Positions 36,778 to 45,526 of a DNA stretch of 64,000 bases are shown in pieces. Numbering within the stretch: position 1 is the first letter of the stretch; each line of letters opens with the position of its first letter. Origin of the DNA: CAIWHR01 sp963786625 (GTDB taxonomy: Bacteria > Pseudomonadota > Gammaproteobacteria > Burkholderiales > Casimicrobiaceae); assembly GCA_963786625.1 (NCBI GenBank), contig CAWAZS010000010.1, forward strand, positions 1 through 64,000. Reading direction: 5' to 3'. A program made the position numbers and the translations under genes. Under the pieces are notes generated by a model, which had not been told where the DNA came from, made no database searches, and saw only the letters and a program-made list of their open reading frames with translations.

Positions 36778-38619
36778 CTACACCGCCAAATGCCGGCCTA
36801 GCCGTTCCCGCTCCGTGGCCAGTGCCGGGGGGCACTTCGCGCCGATCTTCGCAAACAGCTCGTCATGGGCATCGAGCTCGCGCGACCACATCGCCGTGTC
36901 GATCCGCATCACCTGTTCGTATTTCTCCGGGCCGAAGTCGAGTCCCGTCCAGTTGAGATCCGGGTAGTAGGGCTCGAACCCCAGCGCCGTGTCGCGCGCG
37001 TTGGCGCGCCCCCGGCAGCGCTCGACGATCCATGCCAACACGCGCATGTTCTGACCGAATCCCGGCCACGCGAACCGCCCCGTCTCGTCCGTGCGGAACC
37101 AGTTGACGTTGAAGATCTTCGGCGGCTTCGCCACCGCGCGCCCCATCCGCAGCCAATGCGCGAAGTAATCCCCGACGTGATAACCGCAGAACGGCAGCAT
37201 CGCGAACGGATCGCGCCGCACTTCGCCAACCTTGCCGGTCGCCGCGGCCGTGGTCTCCGAACCCATCGTCGCGGCCTTGTACACGCCCTCTTCCCAATTC
37301 CGCGCCTCGACGACCAGCGGCACCGTATCGCTGCGGCGGGCGCCGAAGACGAAGGCGTCCAGCGGCACACCGTCGGGGTTGTCCCAGTCGCGGTCCAGCG
37401 AGGGACACTGGATCGACGCCACCGTGAACCGGGAATTCGGGTGCGCCGCCTTGCGCCCGCAATCGGGCGTCCAGGACTTGTCCTGCCAGTCGGTCAGATG
37501 CGCGGGCGGCACCTTGGTCAGCCCCTCCCACCACACGTCGCCGTCGTCGGTGAGCGCCACGTTGGTGAAGATGACGTTCGCCTTCAGCATTTCCATCGCG
37601 TTCGGGTTCGACTCGTACGATGTTCCCGGCGCAACGCCGAAATACCCCGCCTCGGGATTGATCGCATAGAACTTCCCGTCGTCGTGCGGCTTGATCCATG
37701 CGATGTCGTCGCCGATCGTCGAGACCTGCCAACCCTCGAAGCCCTTCGGCGGGATCAGCATCGCGAAATTCGTCTTGCCGCATGCGCTCGGAAACGCCGC
37801 CGCGACATAGCTCTTCTCGCCGGACGGCGAGGTCACCCCGAGGATCAGCATGTGCTCGGCGAGCCAGCCCTGGTCGCGCCCCATCACCGAGGCGATCCGC
37901 AAGGCAAAGCACTTCTTGCCGAGCAGCGCGTTGCCGCCGTAGCCCGACCCGTAGGACCAGACTTCGCGCAACTCGGGAAAGTGCACGATGTACTTGTGCT
38001 CTCTGTTGCATGGCCACGGAACGTCCGTCTCGCCGGGCGCGAGCGGCGCCCCCACCGAGTGCACGCAGGGGACGAACGCTCCGTCCGTGCCCAGCACGTC
38101 GAACACCGCGCGTCCCATGCGCGTCATCAGCTTCATGTTGACGACGACGTACGGGCTATCCGAAACCTCGATGCCGATGTGCGAGATGTGGCTGCCGATC
38201 GGGCCCATCGAGAAGGGCACGACGTACATGGTGCGCCCGCGCATGCATCCACCGAAGAGGCCCTTCAGCGTCACCCGCATCTCGTCCGGCGCCACCCAGT
38301 TGTTGGTGGGTCCCGCATCCTCCTCCCGTTCGCTGCAGATGAACGTCCGATCCTCGACGCGCGCGACGTCGGAGGGGTCCGACAGCGCGAGATAGCTGTT
38401 CGGGCGTCGCGCCGGATTCAATCGCTTCAGCGTTCCGGAGGCAACCATCTCGGCACACAGCCGCGTGTACTCCGCTTCGCTGCCGTCGCACCAGACGATG
38501 CGATCCGGCCGGGTCAGCTGTGCAACATCACGGACCCACGCCAGCAGGCGCGGATGGTGAACGTAGGCCGGCGCGGCAACCGCGGCGGCGAGGGCGGACA
38601 GCGATTCGGATTGATTCAT
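36778..38619 (-). CDS. pckG: phosphoenolpyruvate carboxykinase (GTP)
   Basis: 613 residues, unbroken. Converts oxaloacetate and GTP to PEP, GDP and CO2, feeding gluconeogenesis. GTP-type motifs: NWVAPDEMRVTLKGLFGGCM, MYVVPFSMGPIGSHISHIGI, the kinase loop FPSACGKTNFAMLIPP with the P-loop and reactive Cys, GDDIAWIKPHDDG, and the guanine-binding FGQNMRVLAW. The start at 38619 (MNQSESLSALAAAV) follows AGGA. With GlpD and the enolase paralogue elsewhere in the window it fits growth on organic acids or glycerol, but they are not co-transcribed. Confidence 0.97.
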   Translation of the reverse strand: MNQSESLSALAAAVAAPAYVHHPRLLAWVRDVAQLTRPDRIVWCDGSEAEYTRLCAEMVASGTLKRLNPARRPNSYLALSDPSDVARVEDRTFICSEREEDAGPTNNWVAPDEMRVTLKGLFGGCMRGRTMYVVPFSMGPIGSHISHIGIEVSDSPYVVVNMKLMTRMGRAVFDVLGTDGAFVPCVHSVGAPLAPGETDVPWPCNREHKYIVHFPELREVWSYGSGYGGNALLGKKCFALRIASVMGRDQGWLAEHMLILGVTSPSGEKSYVAAAFPSACGKTNFAMLIPPKGFEGWQVSTIGDDIAWIKPHDDGKFYAINPEAGYFGVAPGTSYESNPNAMEMLKANVIFTNVALTDDGDVWWEGLTKVPPAHLTDWQDKSWTPDCGRKAAHPNSRFTVASIQCPSLDRDWDNPDGVPLDAFVFGARRSDTVPLVVEARNWEEGVYKAATMGSETTAAATGKVGEVRRDPFAMLPFCGYHVGDYFAHWLRMGRAVAKPPKIFNVNWFRTDETGRFAWPGFGQNMRVLAWIVERCRGRANARDTALGFEPYYPDLNWTGLDFGPEKYEQVMRIDTAMWSRELDAHDELFAKIGAKCPPALATERERLGRHLAV

Positions 38620-39067
38620 GGAGGTCCTGCGCGGAGTGGAATTCGGAAGGTGCCGGAGGCGGAAATGCTCCCTGCGGCAGAGGCGGCAACTGAAAAAGTT
38701 TACACCTGCGCAGCACCTTCCCGTAAGCCGTGGCGCACGCCACGCTCTGGACCAGGGGCCTTCCCGATACGCCCGGGGCGCGGCGAGCCATCGCTGTCGT
38801 GAGTGCGCAGCCGCCCTTTCCCGATCTGCGCGAAGCACGACACCGGAAGGCCGCGCGCGACGCCGGTGACGCCCCAGAATTCCCCGCCGCTCGCAATCGA
38901 TGGAGTGGCGGTCGCGCTTTCGGTAGACTACAGTGGCAAGCGGTACCGCCAACCGCCGACGCTGATCGCTCGGGCCGCGCAACGTGTGCCGATCGACGCG
39001 CGCGTGCGGGCGCGTTGACCGGCCGGCGCGCGGCGATCGCGACGCGCGCGGCCAACAGGCGAGCACC
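38620..39067. other. intergenic region between divergent pckG and the J-domain gene
   Basis: No gene can be supported. An open frame at 38803-39018 (+, 71 codons) ends in DYSGKRYRQPPTLIARAAQR, which looks faintly protein-like but has no recognisable family or ribosome-binding site. The region must hold the pckG promoter; nothing clear was found. Confidence 0.35.
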
Positions 39068-40132
39068 GTGAGGTCTTCGGCATTGCCCGCACCCACGGAC
39101 GGCGAGAGATCCTTGGACTATTACGCGATTCTTGGTGTTCACCCGACCGCCGAGGATGTTGTCATTCGTGCGGCGTACAAGGCGCTCGCGCAGCGCTATC
39201 ACCCCGATCGCTACGCGGGCTCGCAGGACGAGGCGCATCGCAAGATGTCCGAGCTGACGAAGGCCTACGACGTCCTGGCCGACCCGGTGCGCCGCCAGAA
39301 GTACGACCGGCGCCGACTCACCTACACGCAGTCGGTCGCCACCTATTTCAACGGGTCGGCGAAATTTCCACCGCCCATGCTCGATCCGCGCGAGCTGCGC
39401 TCTGCCGCCGCCACGCGCAAGCGGTCCCGCATCGCGCTGTCGGCACTGATGATCGCCGTGGTCGTCCTCTCCGTCTTCAACCTCGTCCAGTACTCCGGGC
39501 AGATCAAGGACTGGCTGAGCGCGAGCCTGCCTGCGTCGTCCACCCCCGCCGATGCGGACGCCCGCCGCATCGGCGAAACTTCCGTCGCCGCCCCCGTCGG
39601 CGCGGCGCCCGCAGAGACGCCGCGGAGCGCGACCGCCGCCGCGATCCCGAGCCAGTCCATCGCGCCGGGCGGCGCAGCGGCTGCCCCTGTTGCGGAGACG
39701 CAGATTGCGAAGGGGTCCGGCGAAACCGCGCCCAGACAAGCGGACGCCGGGGCCGGCGCCGCGACGCCCATCCCCGACGCGGCGTCGACCGCCGCCGCGC
39801 CGCCCGCACCCGCGGGATTGCCTGGTTCCGCGGTGCCGCCTGCGGCCCTGACGGCTGTCGCTGCACCGCCGGCTGCATCGTCGCCACCCACTGCCGCACC
39901 GCCTGCTGCTTCTTCGCCGTCTGCTCCGGGAACGGCTGCGTCTGTGCAGCCCGCCGCGGCGTCGCTGCCCTTGCCCGACCGGCGCGCCGGCGCCACGGCC
40001 GATCGCGCGCGAAGCGCTCCGGTCGAGCGCCCGATCACGATCCCGCCCGCCGCGTCGGCCACCGACAACTGCAGGGAAGCGGTCGCCGCACTGGGGCTGT
40101 GCAGTCCGAATACAACCGCGAGGAACAGATGA
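39068..40132 (+). CDS. J-domain membrane protein with Ala/Pro-rich C-terminal region
   Basis: 354 residues from a GTG start. Residues about 15-80 are a J domain (DYYAILGVHPTAEDVVIRAA, HPD in QRYHPDRYAG, KAYDVLADPVRRQKYDRR), which would stimulate an Hsp70. One membrane helix follows at about 120-140 (RIALSALMIAVVVLSVFNLV), then a roughly 180-residue low-complexity Ala/Pro/Ser-rich stretch. It ends in DNCREAVAALGLCS, a Cys-x9-Cys element. The stop lies one base before the TAXI receptor gene, whose protein ends in a like motif. With the J domain cytoplasmic, the tail would face the periplasm. The exact start is uncertain. Confidence 0.8.
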   Translation: MRSSALPAPTDGERSLDYYAILGVHPTAEDVVIRAAYKALAQRYHPDRYAGSQDEAHRKMSELTKAYDVLADPVRRQKYDRRRLTYTQSVATYFNGSAKFPPPMLDPRELRSAAATRKRSRIALSALMIAVVVLSVFNLVQYSGQIKDWLSASLPASSTPADADARRIGETSVAAPVGAAPAETPRSATAAAIPSQSIAPGGAAAAPVAETQIAKGSGETAPRQADAGAGAATPIPDAASTAAAPPAPAGLPGSAVPPAALTAVAAPPAASSPPTAAPPAASSPSAPGTAASVQPAAASLPLPDRRAGATADRARSAPVERPITIPPAASATDNCREAVAALGLCSPNTTARNR

Positions 40133-40133
40133 C

Positions 40134-41183
40134 ATGATCAAGAAACTGGCAATCGGGCTCGTGACCGCGGGAATCCTGCTTCAGGGCGGGACGGCACTCG
40201 CCGCGCTCGAGTACAAGATCGTCACGGCGTCGGAGCGGGGCACCTACATCCAGATCGGGCGCAACCTCGCGCAGTTCATCGCCCCGCAGGCCGACATATC
40301 GCTCGAGGCCCTGCCCTCGGCCGGATCCGCCGAGAACGTGCGGCGCCTGCGCTACGAGCCGGGCGTGAAGCTGGCGCTCGTCCAATCCGACGTGTATCAG
40401 GCCTTTCTCGATCAGGCCGCGGGCGGAAACGCCGAAGCGCGGGACATGATCCGGCCGCTGCGCGTGATCATGCCGCTCTACAACGAGGAGATCTATTTCA
40501 TCGTCCGCGAGGACTCGCCGCTCAACCACCTCCACGACATCAGGAATGCGAAGATCAACGCGGGCGAGCTCGGCAGCGGGACCGCGCTCACGTCGACGAC
40601 GCTGTACCGCCTGATGTTCGGCGGGCCCATTCCCGAGGCGAATGCGAGCTTCTTCTCCAACGAGGATGCGCTCGTCAAGCTGATCACCGACAAGTCGGTC
40701 GACGTCGTCGCGGTCATCGCGGGGCAGCCGGCCAAGCTGCTCGTCGACATGAAGCCCGAGGCGCGCAAGCTCATCAAGCTCCTCAAGTTCGACCCCGGCC
40801 AGCCGTCGAGCCAGGCGGCGCTCAAGACCTACGTCGCCGCGACCGTGCGCGCCGGCAGCTACCCGAACCTGCTGCTCGAAGACGTCCCGGCGCTGGCGGT
40901 GAAGGCTTATCTCGTCACCTACGATTTCAGCCTGAAGGCCACCGAGGACTCGCTGCGGCGGTTCGCGCGATCGCTGTGCCAGAACTTCGCCACGCTGCAG
41001 GAGAAGGGCCATCCGAAGTGGCGCGAGGTCGACATCGCGCTGCCCGACCTCGGCCGCGGCTGGGCCTACTATCCGGCCGCGGCGAGCGAGCTGCGCGCCT
41101 GCGTCGCCGCGAGGGCCAAGCCGAAGGCGCCGCCGCCGCGCGCTTGCACGCAGCAGGAGCAGATCCTCGGCCTGTGCAAATAG
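40134..41183 (+). CDS. TAXI-family TRAP transporter solute-binding protein
   Basis: 349 residues with a signal peptide (MIKKLAIGLVTAGILL through ALA). The mature part begins LEYKIVTASERGTYIQIGRN, the TAXI hallmark, with EPGVKLALVQSDVYQAFLDQ, GELGSGTALTSTTLYRLMFG and DVVAVIAGQPAKLLVD. It would capture a small acid in the periplasm, but no DctQ/DctM membrane genes are adjacent, so it is an orphan receptor or serves another role. The C-terminus adds a Lys/Pro linker and ACTQQEQILGLCK, with Cys-x9-Cys as in the J-domain neighbour. It begins one base after that gene's stop. Confidence 0.88.
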   Translation: MIKKLAIGLVTAGILLQGGTALAALEYKIVTASERGTYIQIGRNLAQFIAPQADISLEALPSAGSAENVRRLRYEPGVKLALVQSDVYQAFLDQAAGGNAEARDMIRPLRVIMPLYNEEIYFIVREDSPLNHLHDIRNAKINAGELGSGTALTSTTLYRLMFGGPIPEANASFFSNEDALVKLITDKSVDVVAVIAGQPAKLLVDMKPEARKLIKLLKFDPGQPSSQAALKTYVAATVRAGSYPNLLLEDVPALAVKAYLVTYDFSLKATEDSLRRFARSLCQNFATLQEKGHPKWREVDIALPDLGRGWAYYPAAASELRACVAARAKPKAPPPRACTQQEQILGLCK

Positions 41184-41210
41184 ACGCAACCGGTCGCCGG
41201 ACCGCGCGCG

Positions 41211-42620
41211 TCACTTGCCGACGCAGAACCGGGAGAAGATGACGCCCAGCAGGTCGTCGGAGGTGAACTCGCCGGTGATCGTCGCGAGCGCCGTGTGCGC
41301 GGCGCGCAGTTCCTCCGCGAAGAGCTCGAGCGGCGGCTTCGCCGCGGCGATGTGCGCCTCGGCTGCCGCCAGATGGCCGGCGGCCGCGCGCAGCGCCACG
41401 AGATGCCGCTCGCGCGCGAGGAAGGCGCCCTCCATGTCCTCGTGCGCGCCGGCGATGTCCAGGATCTCCTGGCGCAGCAGCCCGATGCCCGCGGCCGTCT
41501 TCGCCGACAGGAAGACGTGGCGTTCGGCGGCTGCCGCGCCGGTGTCGCCCGCCGGGGCCGCGCGCGTCTCGACCCGCGGCGCCACGCCGGCGAGGTCGAT
41601 CTTGTTGTGAACGACGAGACGCCGGAGTGCGGCCGGCAACTCTTCGAGTATCGCCGCATCCGCGTCGGTGACGCCGTCGCCGGAAGCGGCGTCGACCAGG
41701 ACGAGCGCGAGATCGGCCCGCTCGATCGCCGCCCAGGTGCGCTCGATGCCCAGCGTCTCGACCGGGTCGTCGGTCGGACGCAGGCCTGCCGTGTCGACGA
41801 TCGTCAGCGGAATGCCGTGGATCTCGACCTGGGAGCGCACCGCGTCGCGCGTCGTCCCCGGAATCGGCGTCACGATCGCGACCGCGTCGCCGGCGAGCTG
41901 GTTCAGCAGGCTCGACTTGCCGACATTGGGCCGGCCGACGAGCACGACCGTCAGCCCCTCGCGCAGCAGCGCGCCCTGCGTCGAGCGCGCGAGCACGCCC
42001 GCCAGCTGCGCCCGGATCGCCGAGAGCTTCCCGCTTGCATCGGCGGTGCGCAGGAAATCCAGGTCCTCGTCGGGGAAGTCGAGCGTCGCTTCGGTGAGCA
42101 TCCGCAGCTCGATCAGCGCATCCGCGAGGGCGCGGATCTCGCGTGAGAACGCGCCGGAGAGGCTCCGCGCCGCGGCGCGCGCCGCCGTCGTCGTGGCGGC
42201 GTCGATGAGATCGGCGACGCTCTCCGCCTGCGCGAGGTCGAGCTTCCCGTTGAGAAAGGCCCGCTGCGTGAACTCGCCGGGCCGCGCAAGCCGCGCGCCC
42301 AACTCCAGGCAGCGCGCGAGCAGCAGGCGCAGCACGGCGGGCCCGCCGTGCCCGTGCAGCTCGAGGACGTCCTCGCCGCTGTAGGAGCGCGGGGCCGGGA
42401 AGTGGAGCGCAAGGCCCTGGTCGAGCATGGCGCCGTCCGCTCCGCGGAACGACGCGAGCGTTGCGCTCCGCGGGTCGATCTGCCGCTGCACGATGCCGGC
42501 GAGGATCGCCGGCACCCTCGGCCCGGACACGCGGACGACGCCCACACCGCCCCGACCCGGCGGCGTCGCGATCGCGACGATCGTGTCCGGCACCGACGCC
42601 GGGTTCGAGGATGCCGTCAT
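41211..42620 (-). CDS. mnmE: tRNA modification GTPase MnmE
   Basis: 469 residues, unbroken. Partner of MnmG in U34 modification. N-terminal folate-binding domain: DTIVAIATPPGRGGVGVVRV, SYSGEDVLELHGHGGPAVL, PGEFTQRAFLNGKLDLAQAE. G domain: G1 VGRPNVGKSSLLN, G2 GTTRD, G3 DTAGL, G4 NKIDL. The C-terminal catalytic-type motif is FCVGK. It follows yidC in the standard rpmH-rnpA-yidD-yidC-mnmE order, 64 bases downstream. Confidence 0.98.
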   Translation of the reverse strand: MTASSNPASVPDTIVAIATPPGRGGVGVVRVSGPRVPAILAGIVQRQIDPRSATLASFRGADGAMLDQGLALHFPAPRSYSGEDVLELHGHGGPAVLRLLLARCLELGARLARPGEFTQRAFLNGKLDLAQAESVADLIDAATTTAARAAARSLSGAFSREIRALADALIELRMLTEATLDFPDEDLDFLRTADASGKLSAIRAQLAGVLARSTQGALLREGLTVVLVGRPNVGKSSLLNQLAGDAVAIVTPIPGTTRDAVRSQVEIHGIPLTIVDTAGLRPTDDPVETLGIERTWAAIERADLALVLVDAASGDGVTDADAAILEELPAALRRLVVHNKIDLAGVAPRVETRAAPAGDTGAAAAERHVFLSAKTAAGIGLLRQEILDIAGAHEDMEGAFLARERHLVALRAAAGHLAAAEAHIAAAKPPLELFAEELRAAHTALATITGEFTSDDLLGVIFSRFCVGK

Positions 42621-42684
42621 CCCGCGTGCGCTCGTGGGGAGCCCCGCCGGCGGTGCGTCGCGCCGCGGGCCGCGCGCGCGTCGG

Positions 42685-44403
42685 CTAGCGGCGCTTGGCG
42701 GCGGCCAGCGCCGCTTCCTTCTCCAGCACCCGGTTCATGTGCCATTGCTGGAAGATCTGCAGCGAATTGTTGATGAGCCAGTAGAGCACCAGGCCCGACG
42801 GGAAGAATATGAACATCACCGAGAACGCGATCGGCATGATCTGCATCACCTTGGCCTGCACCGGGTCGGAGATCGGCGTCGGCGAGAGCTTGACCTGCAG
42901 GTACGCGGTGATCGCGTAGACGACGGGCAGCACGAAATACGGGTCCGGCGAGGCCAGGTCCTTGATCCAGCCGATCCACGGCGCGTTGCGCAGCTCGACC
43001 GCCGACAGGAGCACCCAGTACAGCGCGATGAACACCGGGATCTGCACGAGGATCGGCAGGCAGCCCCCCAGGGGATTGATCTTCTCCTGCTTGTACATCT
43101 CCATCATCTTGATCTGCAGCTGCTGCTTGTCGTTCGCGTACTGCTCCTGCAGCGCCTTCAGCTTGGGCGCGATCACCTTCATCTTGGCCATCGAGCGCGC
43201 GCTCGCGTGGTTCAGCGGATAGAACACGCTCTTGATGATGATCGTGAGCAGCACGATCGCCCAGCCCCAGTTGTGGACCAGCCCGTGCAGCCACTTCAGC
43301 AGCCAGAAGAGCGGCGCCGAGATCACGGTGAAGATCCCGTAGTCGACCACGAGGTCCAGGCCCTTCGCGAGCTTGGCGAGCTCGTCCTGCTCCTGCGGCC
43401 CCGCATACAGCGGCACGCGCACTTCGCCCGTGGCGCCTGGAGCGATGGTTCCGACGGGGACGATGACACCGGCCGAGTAGAGTCCCCCGTCGAGCTTCTT
43501 CGCGTAGAACTCGCGCGCCACCTTCTTCTCGTCCGACGGCAGCCACGCGGCCACGAAGTAGTGCTCGACCATGCCGACCCAACCGTTGTCGGTGTTCTTG
43601 GTGTACGGGAGCTTGCGCGAGGGGTCGCCGGCAAGCTTGTCGAGATCGCCGAACTCGACCTTCTTGAACTTGTCGGTCTCGTTGTAGATGACGGGCCCGA
43701 CGTACGAAACGGGGGCCATCGCGTTCTGCGTGCCCTGCGTCTTGGTGTCCCGCGTCAGCTGGTAATACGCGTACGGCGCGATCGGCGCGGCGCCGTTGTT
43801 GGTGATGTCGTAGGCGACGTCGATCAGATAGCTGCCGCGGTGGAAGGTGAGCGCCTGCACGACCCGGTCGCCGTTCGGCGCCGTGGTCTGCAGCCGGAGC
43901 ACGAGCCGGTCGGCTCCCGGTTCGAGCTCACGCGGACCGGGCAGCGCTTCGTAGACCGTCCGGTGGTTGGGCATGCCCTCGCCGAGCAGGCCGGACTGGG
44001 CGATGCTCGTGCGCTCGGGCGTCCTGAGCAACGCGAGGTAGGGCTTGGACTCGTCGGCGGGGTCGCGGTGCTTGAGCAGCGCGACCTGCGTGATCACGCC
44101 CCCGGTCGTGTCGATGTCCGCGCGGTAGAGGTCGGTGGTGATCGTGATCGTCCGGCCCGGGCTTCCAGCTGCCCCGGCGGGCGCCGCGATGCCCGCGGCG
44201 CCGGGACCCGGCACGGCCGCCGCGGGCGGCACCGCCGGCGGGGCCAACGCAGGCGCCGTCGGCAGGTCGGCGGCAGGCGCGGCTTTCGACGCCGGCGTCG
44301 CGACCGTGGGCGGAGGCGGCCGTGTCTCCTTCTGCCACGCTTCCCACAGCAGCAGGGCGGAGAACGAGAAGATCACGAACAGGATGAGGCGTTGGGTATC
44401 CAT
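42685..44403 (-). CDS. yidC: membrane protein insertase YidC
   Basis: 572 residues. Inserts membrane proteins alone or with SecYEG. First helix RLILFVIFSFSALLLWEAWQ, an Ala/Pro-rich linker, a periplasmic beta-sandwich domain (TTDLYRADIDTTGGVITQVA), then the conserved five-helix core: WGWAIVLLTIIIKSVFYPL with the hydrophilic-groove Lys region, the cytoplasmic hairpin YANDKQQLQIKMMEMYKQEK, NPLGGCLPILVQIPVFIALY, and the last helix FPSGLVLYWLINNSLQI. The frame is intact. Confidence 0.98.
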   Translation of the reverse strand: MDTQRLILFVIFSFSALLLWEAWQKETRPPPPTVATPASKAAPAADLPTAPALAPPAVPPAAAVPGPGAAGIAAPAGAAGSPGRTITITTDLYRADIDTTGGVITQVALLKHRDPADESKPYLALLRTPERTSIAQSGLLGEGMPNHRTVYEALPGPRELEPGADRLVLRLQTTAPNGDRVVQALTFHRGSYLIDVAYDITNNGAAPIAPYAYYQLTRDTKTQGTQNAMAPVSYVGPVIYNETDKFKKVEFGDLDKLAGDPSRKLPYTKNTDNGWVGMVEHYFVAAWLPSDEKKVAREFYAKKLDGGLYSAGVIVPVGTIAPGATGEVRVPLYAGPQEQDELAKLAKGLDLVVDYGIFTVISAPLFWLLKWLHGLVHNWGWAIVLLTIIIKSVFYPLNHASARSMAKMKVIAPKLKALQEQYANDKQQLQIKMMEMYKQEKINPLGGCLPILVQIPVFIALYWVLLSAVELRNAPWIGWIKDLASPDPYFVLPVVYAITAYLQVKLSPTPISDPVQAKVMQIMPIAFSVMFIFFPSGLVLYWLINNSLQIFQQWHMNRVLEKEAALAAAKRR

Positions 44404-44463
44404 GACAGCCTGGTTGAGCGCGCGGCGCCAAGCGCGACGCGACGAACGACATTGGGACGGAGT

Positions 44464-44673
44464 TCAGGGAACCGGGTCGTAACCGCCCGGATGATACGGG
44501 TGACAGCGCAGGATGCGCCGCAGGGCAAGCCACCCGCCGCTGAGCGCGCCATGCCTGACGATCGCCTCCCGCGCGTAGTCGGAGCAACTCGGCGCGAAGC
44601 GGCAATTGGCGCCCAGCATCGGCCGCAACGCGTACTGGTAGCCGCGAATGAGCGCGAGCAGGAGGGTTTTCAT
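44464..44673 (-). CDS. yidD: membrane protein insertion efficiency factor YidD
   Basis: 69 residues. Family motifs LIRGYQYALRPMLGANCRFA, PSCSDYAREAI, and HPGGYDPVP at the end. A small amphipathic protein that assists YidC. Its ATG overlaps the rnpA stop (ATGA at 44670-44673). Confidence 0.97.
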   Translation of the reverse strand: MKTLLLALIRGYQYALRPMLGANCRFAPSCSDYAREAIVRHGALSGGWLALRRILRCHPYHPGGYDPVP

Positions 44674-45023
44674 GCCGCGGGGCGCTGCGTGCCGAGGGTC
44701 GCGAGCAGCCGCACCGCCTCGGCCACGATCTGCCGGAACTCGGTGCGCGGTGCGCCGCGCTTCAGCCGGACGACCACGTCCTGGCCCGCGATCGCCGGCT
44801 GCGCCTGGCGCAGCGCGACGCGCAGCATGCGCCGCACGCGGTTGCGATCGACGGCGCGCGGCAACGCCTTGCGGCCGATCACGAAACCTGTGCGACCGCA
44901 GGCATGGGCGGCCTTGACGGATATCAACTGCACGTATTCGCCATCCCGGCGCAGACCGTTGCGAAAGACGGTCTCGAAGGCGGCGGGACCGCTGAGCCGG
45001 CAGCGGCGAGCCCCTCCGGCCAT
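44670..45023 (-). CDS. rnpA: ribonuclease P protein component
   Basis: 117 residues. Binds the RNase P RNA to process tRNA 5' ends. N-terminal RRCRLSGPAAFETVFRNGLR, and the RNA-binding RNR motif in RAVDRNRVRRMLR. I place the start at 45023 (MAGGARR), 20 bases after the rpmH stop; an upstream alternative start in the same frame would overlap rpmH. Confidence 0.94.
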   Translation of the reverse strand: MAGGARRCRLSGPAAFETVFRNGLRRDGEYVQLISVKAAHACGRTGFVIGRKALPRAVDRNRVRRMLRVALRQAQPAIAGQDVVVRLKRGAPRTEFRQIVAEAVRLLATLGTQRPAA

Positions 45024-45043
45024 CGCCGCGGCGCGCGTGGCAA

Positions 45044-45178
45044 TCAGGGCGTCAGCCGCTCGCGGCCCTTCGCCCGGCGCGCGGAGAGCACCTTGCGTCC
45101 GCCGACGGTTTTCATCCGCGCGCGGAAACCGTGCGTGCGCTTGCGCTTGACGACAGAGGGCTGGAATGTGCGTTTCAT
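45044..45178 (-). CDS. rpmH: 50S ribosomal protein L34
   Basis: 44 residues: MKRTFQPSVVKRKRTHGF, RARMKTVGGRKVLSARRAKG and RERLTP, the invariant L34 sequence. It is first gene of the rpmH-rnpA-yidD-yidC-mnmE run and has a strong promoter just upstream. Confidence 0.97.
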   Translation of the reverse strand: MKRTFQPSVVKRKRTHGFRARMKTVGGRKVLSARRAKGRERLTP

Positions 45179-45209
45179 GATGGACGGCCTTGAAGTGAAA
45201 AAGCCTTAC

Positions 45210-45239
45210 ATTAGAGCGCGTTATCGCGTTAGCTGTCAA
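45210..45239 (-). promoter_or_regulatory. rpmH promoter
   Basis: A perfect TTGACA (minus strand, 45234-45239) and TCTAAT (45210-45215) separated by 18 bases lie about 30 bases before the rpmH ATG. Five of six -10 positions match consensus. Confidence 0.8.
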
Positions 45240-45302
45240 TGCTGCAGTAGCCGGCCGCGCGCGCCCGCTTCGCCCCCAACCTGCCGCGGGCGCGCCAGGT
45301 CC

Positions 45303-45311
45303 TGTGGATAA
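45303..45311 (-). promoter_or_regulatory. DnaA box upstream of dnaA
   Basis: TGTGGATAA is the exact reverse complement of the consensus DnaA box TTATCCACA. It lies 215 bases before the dnaA start, just upstream of a TACAAT (45328-45333) that could be a dnaA -10, so it may mediate autoregulation or be part of oriC. Confidence 0.75.
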
Positions 45312-45526
45312 CTCACTCTTGGGGGGTTACAATTGCCGCATCGACGGGCGCAATGCGGCCGCCAGGCCTTGCATGAGCCCGCGCTTTTTTTCGGGGTCGC
45401 GTTCCGGGTCTCCTGGCCGCGGCGACGTGCCCCTGATTCCGGCGGCGCCGCCTCCTCGCCGCCCACGGGAACGCCGTTCCCGCGCCAAGGAAGGCCGGTT
45501 GCCCGACTCCGGGGTCCCAGCTGCGC

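Noticed and set aside
42427..45150. 907-codon plus-strand frame opposite yidC-rnpA-rpmH
   Set aside because: It spans several real genes on the other strand; composition is that of a shadow frame.
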